This document shows, piece after piece, positions 24,038 to 33,871 of a stretch of 64,000 bases of DNA. The stretch's first letter is position 1, and the number at the start of each line of letters is the position of its first letter. The position numbers and the translations under genes are program-made. Origin of the DNA: Niebla homalea (Eukaryota; Ascomycota; Lecanoromycetes; Lecanorales; Ramalinaceae); contig JAHGAU010000006.1 of assembly GCA_019925105.1 (NCBI GenBank), positions 1,178,001 through 1,242,000 of the forward strand. The letters run 5' to 3'. The notes under the pieces are model-generated. The model was given only the letters and a program-made list of their open reading frames with translations, was not told the DNA's origin and searched no databases.

Positions 24038-24799
24038 TCACTGTTCGATCAGCTGTCGCGACGGTTTGGGGTTCTCCCTTAAACGGCGAGGCCTGGCTCT
24101 GACGGGTCCTTGGGGCTTCGACTTTGAATCCTTTGGCTTCCGTTCCGGCTTTGGGCAGGGGAACGAGAACGTTGGCCCTTCCGGCTCCTCCCATTTCTCA
24201 TCAGAATCCATGCGTTGCCGCTTCGTGGCTACACACCAATGTCAATATCATCACTCCCATACGCTTCCAAACCTGAATGGCAGGCACTCACGTCTCTCTT
24301 TGGATGCAGCCTTGACGAAATCCCGGATGATGTCTCCTTCATCCTCCAACATGTCCGGGTCATCCTCCGTCTCGTATGGGTCGCGCCAGCCCATCCGCTT
24401 CCACTCGGGGATCCGCAGCCATTGCTGGTGCCGGATGATCTCCTCCTCGCAATGGGGATAACGACGGAGCAGATCGCAGACTTGGGCCAGCACGTCCACA
24501 CGGGCGGTATCAGCCTTCATGTCGATATCGTATGGGGTCTTGACTCGTGCCGGCTTTACAGCTGGCGGTGGTGGCGGTGCAAGCAAGTCCTCGATAGTGA
24601 GGCGCCTGTATGGCGGTAGGCTCATGCCCTTTGAATGGCTGATGTTGTGGGCGAGATTGTACGGCTTCGTGACCCGTGCATGTTTCACGACAGACGGCGA
24701 CGCCGGCGCTGGCTGCGAAGGCATGTCTTTGACGGTGAGTTTCCTGGTGTAAGGGTGAGCTCTTGCGGTCAAGGTGGCTGACACTGTGGACAGCGGCAT
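24038..24799 (-). CDS. Hypothetical 232-aa protein with internal duplication
   Basis: Not recognised. Two exons, 24799-24292 and 24228-24038, joined by a 63-nt GTGAGT...GTAG intron whose splicing extends the frame from KAASKERR into a basic, Pro-rich tail (KRQRMDSDEKWEEPEGPTF). The N-terminal half has an imperfect repeat: RKLTVKDM followed by VVKHARVTKPYN, then RRLTIEDL followed by AVKPARVKTPYD, about 45 residues apart and separated by Pro-rich linkers. The middle (LAQVCDLLRRYPHCEEEII to WKRMGWRDPYE) looks helical and charged. No signal peptide or membrane segment. It converges with APL4 and lies in tandem with the glutaredoxin gene. The intact splice frame supports a real gene. Confidence 0.7.
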
Positions 24800-25608
24800 T
24801 GGGGTGGGTACTTACAAATGAACCATTATAGGCCGATGCACGGCAGGGAGATGCTATACAACAGCAGCTCGTATGGTGAGGCAAAGAACGGGAGCGAGGT
24901 CACTGGCAACGCTATGCGAGGCAGATGAGATATGCTGTGACGCGATGAACGATAGCGCTACGATCTTCAATCCAAAGAGTGTGCAATCGATTTGATGAGT
25001 ATCCAACGAATGTGATGGGGCAACAGAAGAAAGAAACAGTGAGCTGGGAGGGGAGCAATATATGCGTTGCCAGGCAGGGCGTGGCGCATCGCGGCCGTCG
25101 AAGGGAAGCATATTCCAGGGAACGGACAGGATAGGAAAGCATACTTAAAGAGCCCGTTGTGGTCGTGGTAGGAAAGTATGATTGGCAGCTGGACAAGACT
25201 ATGCGAAGGTTATGCAACGGTGTGGCTGTTCGACCAGATACTTGGAAGCGAGGGTCGCCAAAACAACAGCTGTTTGACGTCTTGGACGAAGGAAAACAGG
25301 GGGAAAAGGAGGCTTGCTGCACCATAAAGCTTATCTAAATGTACTGTATATTATGAGAGCATATGTGCGATATGGAAGACGGGAGTTGACCAATACGACG
25401 AACGAATTGAGACAAGCGAGGTTAGGAAGATACGAGGCATATAGGTCAAGGAGAACGAATGCCATTGGACACAATCATACGATAGAGTCAAACCGAGTAA
25501 ATACATGTCGTCCAAAAATCTTTGTACAGTAACTCCGTAGACTCAACAAGCAACGAGAATCCTGGATACGACTGCCATTCTTGCACGCTCCCCCATTCCA
25601 TATTCCAT
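24800..25608. other. Intergenic, upstream of the 232-aa gene
   Basis: About 810 bp between two minus-strand genes. Open frames here are short and overlap on both strands without recognisable features. Probably the 3' UTR of the glutaredoxin gene and the promoter of the small gene. Confidence 0.4.
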
Positions 25609-26080
25609 TCACAAAGCACCAGCGTCTTTCAGCAACTGCGGCAGAACCCCCTTGGCAGCTTGCAAGTCCGAATTGCCGCCAATATGCTTCTGCCCGATGA
25701 AGATATTCGGCACGGAAGTCTGGTTGGTCATCTCGCCCAGGGCGGATTGGATGGCTGATCCATCATCTATCCACACATGAGACCCCAGCATCAGCCATCG
25801 GCCTGTCACGTATTGGAAATCACAAGCGAGGAGCAAAAGGAGCTACCATACCGACTTGATCCAGCTCCAAGAGGTAGAACTTGGCGCCCATCTCGCTCAG
25901 GAGGGTCTTGGAGGCTTTGCAGTAGGGACACCAGGATTTGCTGAAGATGGCTGGTTTAGTCATTGGATGTTAGCCAGATGGTCAAGTCGGGTGGGGGGGG
26001 ATGGGGATGTAATAGTGGATATGCGCACCGACGGCGTTGTCATTGATGATGCCCTCGGCCTTGGTCTTTGCGGCGGACAT
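25609..26080 (-). CDS. GRX1: Dithiol glutaredoxin
   Basis: Small glutathione-dependent thiol-disulfide oxidoreductase, probably cytosolic. Three exons: 26080-26029, 25950-25852 and 25766-25609, giving 102 aa, the usual size for class I glutaredoxins. Introns are 78 and 85 nt, GT-AG. Joined, they give MSAAKTKAEGIINDN, then the active site SWCPYCK (Cys25, Cys28), the cis-Pro motif TSVPNIFIG, and the glutathione-binding GGNSDLQ near the C-terminus. No signal or transit peptide is evident. It is divergent from the metallophosphoesterase gene (472 bp). Yeast Grx1 and Grx2 types cannot be separated; the symbol is by family. Confidence 0.93.
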
Positions 26081-26552
26081 TGCTGCTGGGTTGGCTGAGG
26101 AGCCGAAGAGGCGGCGGAGGAAAGAAATGGTGGGCGGTAGGTCGGGAAGTGGGAAGTGAGATGTATTGAGAAGGATCTAGTCGAGATTATATGGCAGTGG
26201 AGGAGCACGGGGCAGAGTGGGATGATGAATATTGGTATCACTGATCACTGATTACTGGTTACTCGATGAAGTTCGTCGCAGTTTGTACAATTGACGTCAT
26301 TGTGGCCAGAAGGGTCCAGGCTGTCAGGCCCCCAGCCACTCAAGATTCCTCAACACGCTGACGGGAAATGATACTCATACATTCAATCATGAGACCCGAG
26401 TGTTCATCCATTTAGTGGGACTAACTTGGGCTAAGTCATGGATGTCAGCAGTAAAAGGATTGGATCCATTGTCCAGCCATGTTTGTTTATGTACATCTTT
26501 TCGGATTTGCTTCATTCTCCTAGTCGGCTTTCTTCCTACTACATGTGATTCA
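26081..26552. promoter_or_regulatory. Divergent promoter, glutaredoxin / metallophosphoesterase
   Basis: 472 bp between divergent ATGs. A frame open to the phosphoesterase extends left to about 26400, including an ATG at 26442, but its residues are hydrophobic and Cys-rich and unlike the family, so I treat it as leader. Confidence 0.4.
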
Positions 26553-27680
26553 ATGTTGCGCATGGCACTCGAACTTCGAAAGACACGGGTTGTTTGTATC
26601 TCAGATACCCATAATACCTCTCCCAATGATGGAGCCTTCAAGCTGCCAAAAGGCGATGTGCTTATTCATGCTGGTGATTTGACCAAGCAAGGTACCTATC
26701 ATGAATTGAAAAAAACTCTGGATTGGATTGACAGCGCAGACTACGAAGCAAAGTTGATTGTAGCTGGTATGCTATCCTCTACTCCGTCAATGGTGAGGTC
26801 GGGGTTGATTGGAATAGGCAACCATGACATTACCCTGGATCAGGACTTCTACCATGCTCATGGTCAAAAATTTCATAACCAATACCCTCAAGATTCCAAT
26901 GCATGCCTCAATCTTGTCAAGTCTTACCATGGTATCACATTTCTGAATCATGAAACGACCATGGTTCGCTTGACCAAGGAAGGAGGACCTCAAACATCCT
27001 TCCGAGCATTCGGATCGCCCTATTCACTTGGAAAGGGCTACTGGGCTTTCCAATATGTCGAGGATGAAGGGGAACGTCTTTGGGCCCAAGTGCCACAGGA
27101 TACAGATATCGTGATAACGCACACGCCGCCAAAGTTTCATTGCGACCAGGCTGAGAAGGGAGCAGCTGGCTGTGAACCTTTACGTCGAACCCTTTGGCGC
27201 GTCCGACCGCTTCTCGCGGTGTGTGGTCATGTTCATGAGGGGAGGGGAGCGGAACGAGTGCTGTGGGATCTCTCTTCCTCCCCGTCTGAATCGAGGGAAG
27301 TGGGATCGGTGCAGTGGAAAGATCCTGGCCAAGGCAACAAGAAGCAGTCCTCGATTGACCTTTCCGCAAAGGCAGCATCCCCCTTGCGCATTTCGCGCAT
27401 CAGCAAGTTTCAAGGCGCTCGAGCTGGAGCGAATCCATCCGCAGATGAAGTGGAGTGCACAGCACCGTTGCCTGATGGAGACGGAAGTATTCCCGCCTTT
27501 TCATCTGATGTTGAGATGCAAGATGCAGCGGCATGGACCCGGAGAGGTACCGAGGAAAGCTGCATAGTCAATGCGGCTATAATGGCTTCAAGCTGGCCTT
27601 ACACGAAAGGCGTTCGTAATAACAAGCCCATCGTAGTCGATTTGGACCTGCCAGTAGCGGATCAGCCGCAATCCAGCTGA
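26553..27680 (+). CDS. Calcineurin-like metallophosphoesterase (MPPED-like)
   Basis: Predicted dinuclear metal-dependent phosphoesterase; substrate unknown. Two exons: 26553-26766 and 26818-27680, giving 358 aa. The 51-nt intron has no in-frame stop and is a multiple of three, so an unspliced reading inserts 17 residues into the metal site; splicing restores VAGNHDITLDQ. Metal-binding motifs in order: CISDTHNT, GDVLIHAGDL, GNHD, VITHTPP and CGHVHEGRG. The C-terminal ~130 residues are low complexity. The start MLRMALELRKTRVV is chosen over upstream ATGs because family similarity begins there; ATG 26562 is equally possible. Resembles the human MPPED1/2 and fungal Ser/Thr-phosphatase-like group. 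Confidence 0.88.
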   Translation: MLRMALELRKTRVVCISDTHNTSPNDGAFKLPKGDVLIHAGDLTKQGTYHELKKTLDWIDSADYEAKLIVAGMLSSTPSMVRSGLIGIGNHDITLDQDFYHAHGQKFHNQYPQDSNACLNLVKSYHGITFLNHETTMVRLTKEGGPQTSFRAFGSPYSLGKGYWAFQYVEDEGERLWAQVPQDTDIVITHTPPKFHCDQAEKGAAGCEPLRRTLWRVRPLLAVCGHVHEGRGAERVLWDLSSSPSESREVGSVQWKDPGQGNKKQSSIDLSAKAASPLRISRISKFQGARAGANPSADEVECTAPLPDGDGSIPAFSSDVEMQDAAAWTRRGTEESCIVNAAIMASSWPYTKGVRNNKPIVVDLDLPVADQPQSS

Positions 27681-28682
27681 CAGTAAGGCGAACACTTTTG
27701 TGCCTCTTTGAAGCCTTTAAGGGTTTGACCGCCGTAGGCACAGAGATGATGCTTTCCGACGCAAGCGCTTATCATTCTCACTCGACTCGAGATGTTGGGG
27801 AGGAGAACAGAAGAGCGTTGGTGGATGGCGAAAGGGGCATAGGAGGCTTTGCGCTGTCAGGCTCAGGCATGCTTCTCCGCGAAGGTCTGATAAGTGATGA
27901 TAATTAATCGCTGCACATGTTGAGGTAGACTGTACAGCCGTGGACAGGTGAAACCCCCCGATCATATGTGTGACATGTGCACATGAAGATGCGTTAGGTT
28001 GCCTGCCAAGTAGCTGGTGATTGGATGGTCCTTCTCCATAAGCGCCGAAACAAAGGGCGAGTGGGCGACTACCAGAGGGCCTCCTTCCAGACGTGCAACA
28101 GCAGACGAGGTCAACAATTGCATCCGATGATCCCGAGCCTGCCAAATTTCTCATTATTCTGCACCATTACATGTGATTCGTCATTCTGCCCACCCCACGA
28201 CTCCCATCCGGTCAAAGTCAAGGCCACATGCTGCCGGCCCGCACCTTCTCATCCAGTCGCATGTCTGTCGTTCACTCATTCTAGATCATCGGCCATGGGT
28301 AAGGGGGACTAGGAGACACACCTTAGCAGGATTTTTAGGAAGTACACTCACTAAGCGTACCGCTGCAGAACTTGATGTACACTCAGGCCCCACTTAGACC
28401 CCACTGAAGAAAGGGAAAAGGAGAAATAAGCCTGGCGGGTGGGATTGTAACAGTGATGTGGGAAAGTGAAAGCGCTGAGAGGCAAGCGAGGGTGAGTGGG
28501 GCAGTGAAGAGGAAGGTAGATAATCAAGAGAATCCCAAGCCTTCCACTGCTTTCTCCTACAGGACCCACATCATCCATTTGTCTTGATTTATTCCGTCTC
28601 ACATTGGTGTATCTTTGGGGCAGTGCTGAGGCCGCCTGAAGCTGAGGCTCGAGCGAGCGCAGCCACTCCCTCCGACCTCGAG

Positions 28683-28717
28683 CCCCTCGACCCCCTCGAC
28701 CCCCTCGACCCCCCCCA
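28683..28717 (+). repeat. Short C-rich tandem repeat (CCCCCTCGA units)
   Basis: Three near-identical 9-bp units CCCCCTCGA followed by a C run. It lies in noncoding sequence upstream of the J-domain gene. A small microsatellite-like tract with no assigned role. Confidence 0.7.
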
Positions 28718-29061
28718 AACGATCTTCACGCCCCTCTCTTGGCAGGACCGAGGAACCCTCCGAACAGGTCCAGCGGCCTTTCTTCAGCGAAAACCCTCTT
28801 CGATTCCACCATCTATTTCGTACTTTCTTTCGTCACCTATTCTTTGTTTTTTTATTATACTGCCCTCATTGCAATTGGCCCGGTCGCAACTCACACAAAA
28901 GATCAGGAATTCTGGACAAGTCTGGAACCTGTTGTCTTCTCTCGTAGAACCTTCAAGGTGAAGCGACGGTCGCCCAACACACTTTTGACTAGTTCACCGC
29001 CTTGCGTTGTGGAGCAATCAAACATATAAGTGTGACAACAAACAACAGAAGTCCAAGTGAT

Positions 29062-29093
<32 letters not shown>
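29062..29093 (+). repeat. GA-rich microsatellite
   Basis: An uninterrupted purine run made almost wholly of GA dinucleotides, in the leader or promoter of the J-domain gene. Such tracts are common in fungal promoters; no specific role is shown. Confidence 0.85.
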
Positions 29094-29658
29094 CATTTGA
29101 CCCTCACCGCACTCCCTTCAGATCTCCTCGATATTCTGAACCCTTCTCTCCGCGTCGACGAGGATCCTTTGCAGGCCAGGTTTGTCATCAGCAGGAAAAT
29201 CACTCGTGCTGCGAAGGATCGGCCTAGCAATTGGTATCGCCACCACCCTTAAAGAAGTTGCTGGCCTGTCGTTCGGAAATCTTGGCGAGACGCTAGCCTT
29301 GCTAACGTTTTATTTCTCCTGCCACGGTGCAATCATCAACATCGTTCCTAATAAATCTCCTGGACTGGGCAAGACTGGCCACATTGGATGCCTAAGGCCG
29401 TCGTCATATCCAAATCCACCCAAGACAACATCTCTCCACCTTCCGTTCCTCATCTTCCAGTCTTAATAGATATTGGAAGACCGACCTTGGACGTGGCATT
29501 CTTCTGCAAACGCGCATGAGACCTCTTCAATAGCCACCTTCTTCGGCTCTGCGATGCTACCACTCTCTACTGCTCCATTTTGACACCATTCCAGTCTTGG
29601 TCATCTCCTTTACACGAAACCTTCAAGCAAGCAAGCAACATCATACCTTCCAGGAAAC

Positions 29659-31572
29659 ATGGCTGGATCGGAGGATTTCAAGCTTGATCCCATCACGTTC
29701 AACCCTTACAAAACCTTGGACCTATCCGAAGATGCGACACCAGCTCAAATCAAGTTGGCATACCGAAGGCTTGTCTTGGCAACCCATCCCGACAAGATCC
29801 AGGATGAGGCCGAGAGGCAAAGGAGAGACGGAGAATTTCACAATGTCCAGACCGCCTTTGATATCCTGAGAAGTGAAGATCGAAGGCGACAATGGGACGA
29901 AAGAGTTAGGCTGGCCAACGCTTGGAAAGCCAGAGATTACCCCACTCCACCTCGAAGAGCCCAGACTCAAGATTACACTCCTCCGAGGCCTCGCTATACC
30001 CCGACAAGATATGAGACTTTCGACGGACGAGTGTACGAGGGGAGGACTCCCAAATCTTCTTCACGGGCATACGAGGACGACTTCTTCGGTGCTCGCCCCG
30101 CCGAGTCCCGATCGTCATCCAAGAAATTCGACGATCGCTATGCTGATCCTCCCTTAAGGAAGACGTCTGGTCGTGGTCCTGATGATCGGAGGCCCTCCAA
30201 AGAATCAGAAACATTGCGAGCAAAGAAGGAAGATGCTTATCTGCGCGAACAGACCAAAAAGAAGCGCGACAAAGAAAAGAGAAGAGATCATGAGGACAGC
30301 ATCAGAAAGAAGGCTACCGCCCCGGATGACCTTTCATCCGAATCTGAGGTTGATCGCTACTACAGCAGCAAATCTGAAAGTAGACCCAAACGAAGGGATT
30401 ATGATCGGAGAAAGGTTCGCGAGGATGTACCAATCAAGAGTACGAAGGGTTCCAGATACGATGAGGTTGGAGAGGAGAGCTCTCCTAAATTCCAGGCTGC
30501 GCAAGAATATATCCACAAAGCAAACACCGAGCAACGTCGATCGACGCGCAGAAGGGCTGACACATATGAGGAGAGGCCAGCACCACCGTCATCTCCTCCC
30601 TACCCCTCGAACGATATCGGACGTCGTTCGTCTGGTGATGATGGCCGGCGCTCCTCGGGTAAGACTCGCAGTGGGCGCGAGATCAGCCCCCCGAGGAACT
30701 CGGCGAAGGAGAAGCGGGTCAAAGACATGGCGGATTCGTCATCAAGTCCTAGGACAAGAATGCCTAATGCATCATCAGATCCTCGAGGTATGAGAGACAT
30801 CTTCACCTCCTCCAAATCTCGAGGTGAGCCTCAGCGTGCAGCCACCTTTCAACCAGAATCAGAATTCCAGAAGCCTACTATGAAGCGCGCCGAGACTATG
30901 CCCTCCAAGAGTGCAACGCGTCGAGAGCCGATGCCTTCGGGGTCCCATCTGAAGACGAGTTCAAGGCCGCCTCGGAGTGACAGTGACTCCAGTGACACAT
31001 CAGACACCGACTCAGACGCGACTCCGATTGTGGAAACTCTTTCCCATAAAACTCGAAAAAGCCCCCCTCGTCAGCCGTCCTCAACAAAATATAACTACAA
31101 GGTTGCTTTGGATGAGAACAGTCGATCACCACGGACCTTTCACAAAGACGAGCATGAAGAAATCTATTCGTCGCGGGACAGCTCACCGAGGAACCGTCGC
31201 CGCTCATCAGAACATCCAGCACTACCGACCCGGCCGGCACCAAGTAGTCGCACCCAATCCGTTCGCTCACCATACATACCTGTTGAGAGCCCCCTCCCAT
31301 CACCTCGGCAGTCCTACACACGGACAGAATCTTCGCGCAAGGCACCTTCACTTCAAAGTCACGGATCAACGCGCAGTCCTAAGCCTATGTATGGAACCAT
31401 CGACGAGCAAGACCTCTCGCCAAGAGCTGCGCACCATTCACCAAAAGTTTCCTATGCTCCGCCGCGGGAGGAGACTTTCAGTCGCAGGGGCTCGGCCGAT
31501 AAGCCGTTTGACGATTATCCAGGTTCGCATTCCAAATCTCATCGCAGGCTTCAGCGGCCCGCGGTCCACTGA
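29659..31572 (+). CDS. J-domain (DnaJ-like) protein with Arg/Ser-rich tail
   Basis: Predicted Hsp70 cochaperone. One exon, 637 aa, ATG in context AAACATGG. The J domain occupies about residues 15-85: NPYKTLDLSEDATPAQIKLA, the HPD tripeptide at residues 43-45 (THPDKI), and a helix IV region with FDILRSEDRRRQWDERV. There is no Gly/Phe region or zinc finger, so this is a class C (type III) J protein. Residues ~95-637 are highly charged, rich in Arg, Ser, Pro and Asp, with RS-like and KKKRDKEKRRDHED stretches, and are probably disordered. The tail suggests a nuclear or RNA-related role, but that is inference. It converges with the coiled-coil gene at 31976. The exact C-terminus could change if a small 3' intron exists. 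Confidence 0.85.
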   Translation: MAGSEDFKLDPITFNPYKTLDLSEDATPAQIKLAYRRLVLATHPDKIQDEAERQRRDGEFHNVQTAFDILRSEDRRRQWDERVRLANAWKARDYPTPPRRAQTQDYTPPRPRYTPTRYETFDGRVYEGRTPKSSSRAYEDDFFGARPAESRSSSKKFDDRYADPPLRKTSGRGPDDRRPSKESETLRAKKEDAYLREQTKKKRDKEKRRDHEDSIRKKATAPDDLSSESEVDRYYSSKSESRPKRRDYDRRKVREDVPIKSTKGSRYDEVGEESSPKFQAAQEYIHKANTEQRRSTRRRADTYEERPAPPSSPPYPSNDIGRRSSGDDGRRSSGKTRSGREISPPRNSAKEKRVKDMADSSSSPRTRMPNASSDPRGMRDIFTSSKSRGEPQRAATFQPESEFQKPTMKRAETMPSKSATRREPMPSGSHLKTSSRPPRSDSDSSDTSDTDSDATPIVETLSHKTRKSPPRQPSSTKYNYKVALDENSRSPRTFHKDEHEEIYSSRDSSPRNRRRSSEHPALPTRPAPSSRTQSVRSPYIPVESPLPSPRQSYTRTESSRKAPSLQSHGSTRSPKPMYGTIDEQDLSPRAAHHSPKVSYAPPREETFSRRGSADKPFDDYPGSHSKSHRRLQRPAVH

Positions 31573-31975
31573 GAGCCGTGACGTATGGGAGTTCATGGCA
31601 GATTCATTGCATAATGTTGATAAATCAGCTCCATCATTTACCTTGCAGCGTGTACATCAAGTAATGCTTCGAACAGGATCAATCACCAGGGAGTGGAAGG
31701 CACACTCAGTCATTCGCCTGCAGTCGGGGCACATAGATGGATAGGACAATAGGACGCTGGGGTTGTCCGCACGATGCAGCAGAGGGCGGAGCAGCATCTC
31801 TTTTGATAGCATAGAGATAGGTAGCTTTTAGTAGCTGTGCATCCATGAATGCCATGACCTTGTATCATTTCAAACTTGCTTGTATTTCTTCTCTGACCGA
31901 AGCCTGCCTCGCTGTAATGGTTCCCCATCAATGCTCATGGTGCCATGTTGTCCCGCCATAATGGCGCCCTCGTCC
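31573..31975. other. Convergent intergenic spacer
   Basis: 403 bp between the 3' ends of the J-domain gene and the coiled-coil gene. No gene, repeat or RNA recognised. Confidence 0.4.
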
Positions 31976-33871
31976 TCAGATCATGTTCTCCGCATCATAC
32001 TCCCCTGCTCCCGCCCCAGCGGTCACGTCTCCTTCCCCACTCTCTCGAGCCCTATCCCCCGCTGCGACCATCCATCCCGTCTCCTCATCTACCTTGAAGC
32101 CCTCCCTCCCCATCACCTTCTTCATGTACCTCTCCTCTTCCTCGGCCGCATCTCTCCCCACGAAATTTCCCCATTCAATCGCCGGCAACGGCGCAAACTC
32201 CTGCCCCGTCTCAATCTCCAACTTCCTCCTCTCAATCGCCTCCGCCAACCCCCACCGCGCCACCAGCCTCCTCTTCCTCTCCGCAAACACCCCCTCGAGC
32301 GCCACATCTTCGCCCTCCCTCTGCCGTCTGAGCCCCTGCTTCTCGGTCCGATACTCCCTCACGAGCTCCACCATCTCCGCTGCTTGCTTCTTCCCCACCC
32401 GCCCCAACTGCTGCTGCTGCTGCCCGCGCAGCACCTCAATCTTGCGGGCATGTAGGTCGTCCATGCCCCCCCGACCGTGCACCTCCAGCTCCAACTTCTC
32501 GCGGTCCGCGGCCGTCACCTGCCGGCGCGGCATTCCCGGCGCGGGCGGGCCGGAGATGTAGCCTTGCATGTAGCGGATGCGGGCATCGCAGGCTTGGCGG
32601 TCGTTTGCGAGGGTGTTCGTCAGGTCCAGCTCGGCCAAGAGGTGGGAGTCCTCGAGGTTGGTCAGGTGGGCCGCGTGCCGGCTTTCGAGGTCGGCCTGGC
32701 GGGCGGCGAAGCGGTTGTGGGCGGCGACTTTGGAGGAGGTCTGCCTCACTCGCATGAGACGCGTTTGGGAGGCGCGGAAGTCGATGAAGCGGACTTGTTC
32801 CAGGAGCTGGGAGCCACGCAGGGCGAGGAGGCTGGGGCTTGCTCGCGAGCGGGCGATGGCAGTGGGGGAGGGGGCACCGGGGTAGGCCTCGCGAGCGGGG
32901 CGTTGGGGTGGTGTCCTTGCTAGTGGGGCTGGTGATGGTGATGGTGGTGGTGGTGGGCCCCGGCGGGTATGTCGTGAATCTTTCAGGATGGAGGGAGGGC
33001 CGCCTGCGGCGGTCGACTTCGCATCTTCGCGTGTGGTTGACCAAGGTGGTCCGAGTATGTTGGGCCCACTGCTCCTCGCCACGACCACATGTGGATCTGA
33101 GATCTGCATGACTTGATCGGCGGTGTTAGCTCGCGGCAGAATATCTGGGGCTGATGGCACCGGCGGCTGGGATAGATCGGTCGTGGATGGCTGGAGGCTG
33201 AGTGCCTTCCGTTTTGTCCCTATTGTAGATATCCTTTTCATGCTGTCTTTAAAACGGACGTAGTTAGATTTCCGAGACGAAATGGAGGTAACAGATGGCG
33301 CTGAACTCGAAGATGTTGCTGTAGATGTCGCTGCAAGGGACGATGTCTTTCTGTGCCTCTTGGATTCTTTCGATTCAACGGAGCTAGCTGAAGGAGTATG
33401 TACCGAGGGAGAAGTTCTGGAATGTCTTCGAGGCTGAGGAGGACGATCTTCCTCTGAACGGGCAACAAGGGTCAGAGCAGAGGTATCGTGAATGACAGGG
33501 TCAAGTGTCGTGTCCATGTCCAGAGGAGTTTTCAAACCCAATTGAGATGCCTCGTGCTGGAGCTTCCAATCCTGCTCTTCTTCTGTCTCGTCGGAGCGCA
33601 AGACCATAAGCCGATAGGTATCAGTATCGTCTAAAGGCGATGGAAAGGGATCTGCCAATTCTTCCTGTGGATCTGAAGGAGTCTGCGTTTGAGTGGCGGA
33701 CGACACTTGGTACGGATCCATTGGCACTTGGACTTCTGGTGAAGAAGGATATTGAGAGAGCTTTTTCTGAATCTTCTCCACGTCGGCTGGAACAGTAGGT
33801 GACATGTACTGCTGCATGTCTGGTAGAGAGCGCTGTTGCGCCAACAGGAGTTTTTGATATTCATCCATCAT
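31976..33871 (-). CDS. Hypothetical coiled-coil protein, 631 aa
   Basis: Function not recognised; resembles conserved uncharacterised proteins of filamentous ascomycetes. One exon from paired ATGs (33871, 33868), MMDEYQKLLLAQQRSL. Residues ~1-330 are Ser/Thr/Pro-rich and probably disordered, including a poly-Pro stretch (GPPPPPSPSPAP) and a basic patch KDSMKRISTIGTKRK. From about residue 340 to 590 the sequence is dense in Glu, Arg, Leu and Gln with heptad-like runs (LLEQVRFIDFRASQTRL, RHAAHLTNLEDSHLLAELDL, a QQQQQ run, MVELVREYRTEKQGL), so an extended coiled coil is likely. The end is acidic and Gly-rich. The coding strand is very GC-rich here, leaving long antisense frames open that I do not accept as genes. 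Confidence 0.72.
   Translation of the reverse strand: MMDEYQKLLLAQQRSLPDMQQYMSPTVPADVEKIQKKLSQYPSSPEVQVPMDPYQVSSATQTQTPSDPQEELADPFPSPLDDTDTYRLMVLRSDETEEEQDWKLQHEASQLGLKTPLDMDTTLDPVIHDTSALTLVARSEEDRPPQPRRHSRTSPSVHTPSASSVESKESKRHRKTSSLAATSTATSSSSAPSVTSISSRKSNYVRFKDSMKRISTIGTKRKALSLQPSTTDLSQPPVPSAPDILPRANTADQVMQISDPHVVVARSSGPNILGPPWSTTREDAKSTAAGGPPSILKDSRHTRRGPPPPPSPSPAPLARTPPQRPAREAYPGAPSPTAIARSRASPSLLALRGSQLLEQVRFIDFRASQTRLMRVRQTSSKVAAHNRFAARQADLESRHAAHLTNLEDSHLLAELDLTNTLANDRQACDARIRYMQGYISGPPAPGMPRRQVTAADREKLELEVHGRGGMDDLHARKIEVLRGQQQQQLGRVGKKQAAEMVELVREYRTEKQGLRRQREGEDVALEGVFAERKRRLVARWGLAEAIERRKLEIETGQEFAPLPAIEWGNFVGRDAAEEEERYMKKVMGREGFKVDEETGWMVAAGDRARESGEGDVTAGAGAGEYDAENMI

Larger units (their letters stand above)
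27681..29658. other. Long intergenic region / 5' leader of the J-domain gene
   Basis: About 2 kb without a convincing gene. Several short open frames of 70-145 codons occur on both strands, but none has a recognisable motif. The right-hand part (28620-29650) is rich in C/T runs and short repeats, as in a long fungal promoter and 5' UTR. Confidence 0.45.

Noticed and set aside
28584..28961. 125-codon frame upstream of the J-domain gene
   Set aside because: Starts TTG/ATT-like, is built on a C-rich repeat (DPLDPLDPL) and lacks any motif; treated as leader or promoter DNA.
32436..33111. Antisense frames of 100-200 codons over the coiled-coil gene
   Set aside because: They come from high GC and codon bias of the real gene; they are Arg/Pro-rich with no motif.
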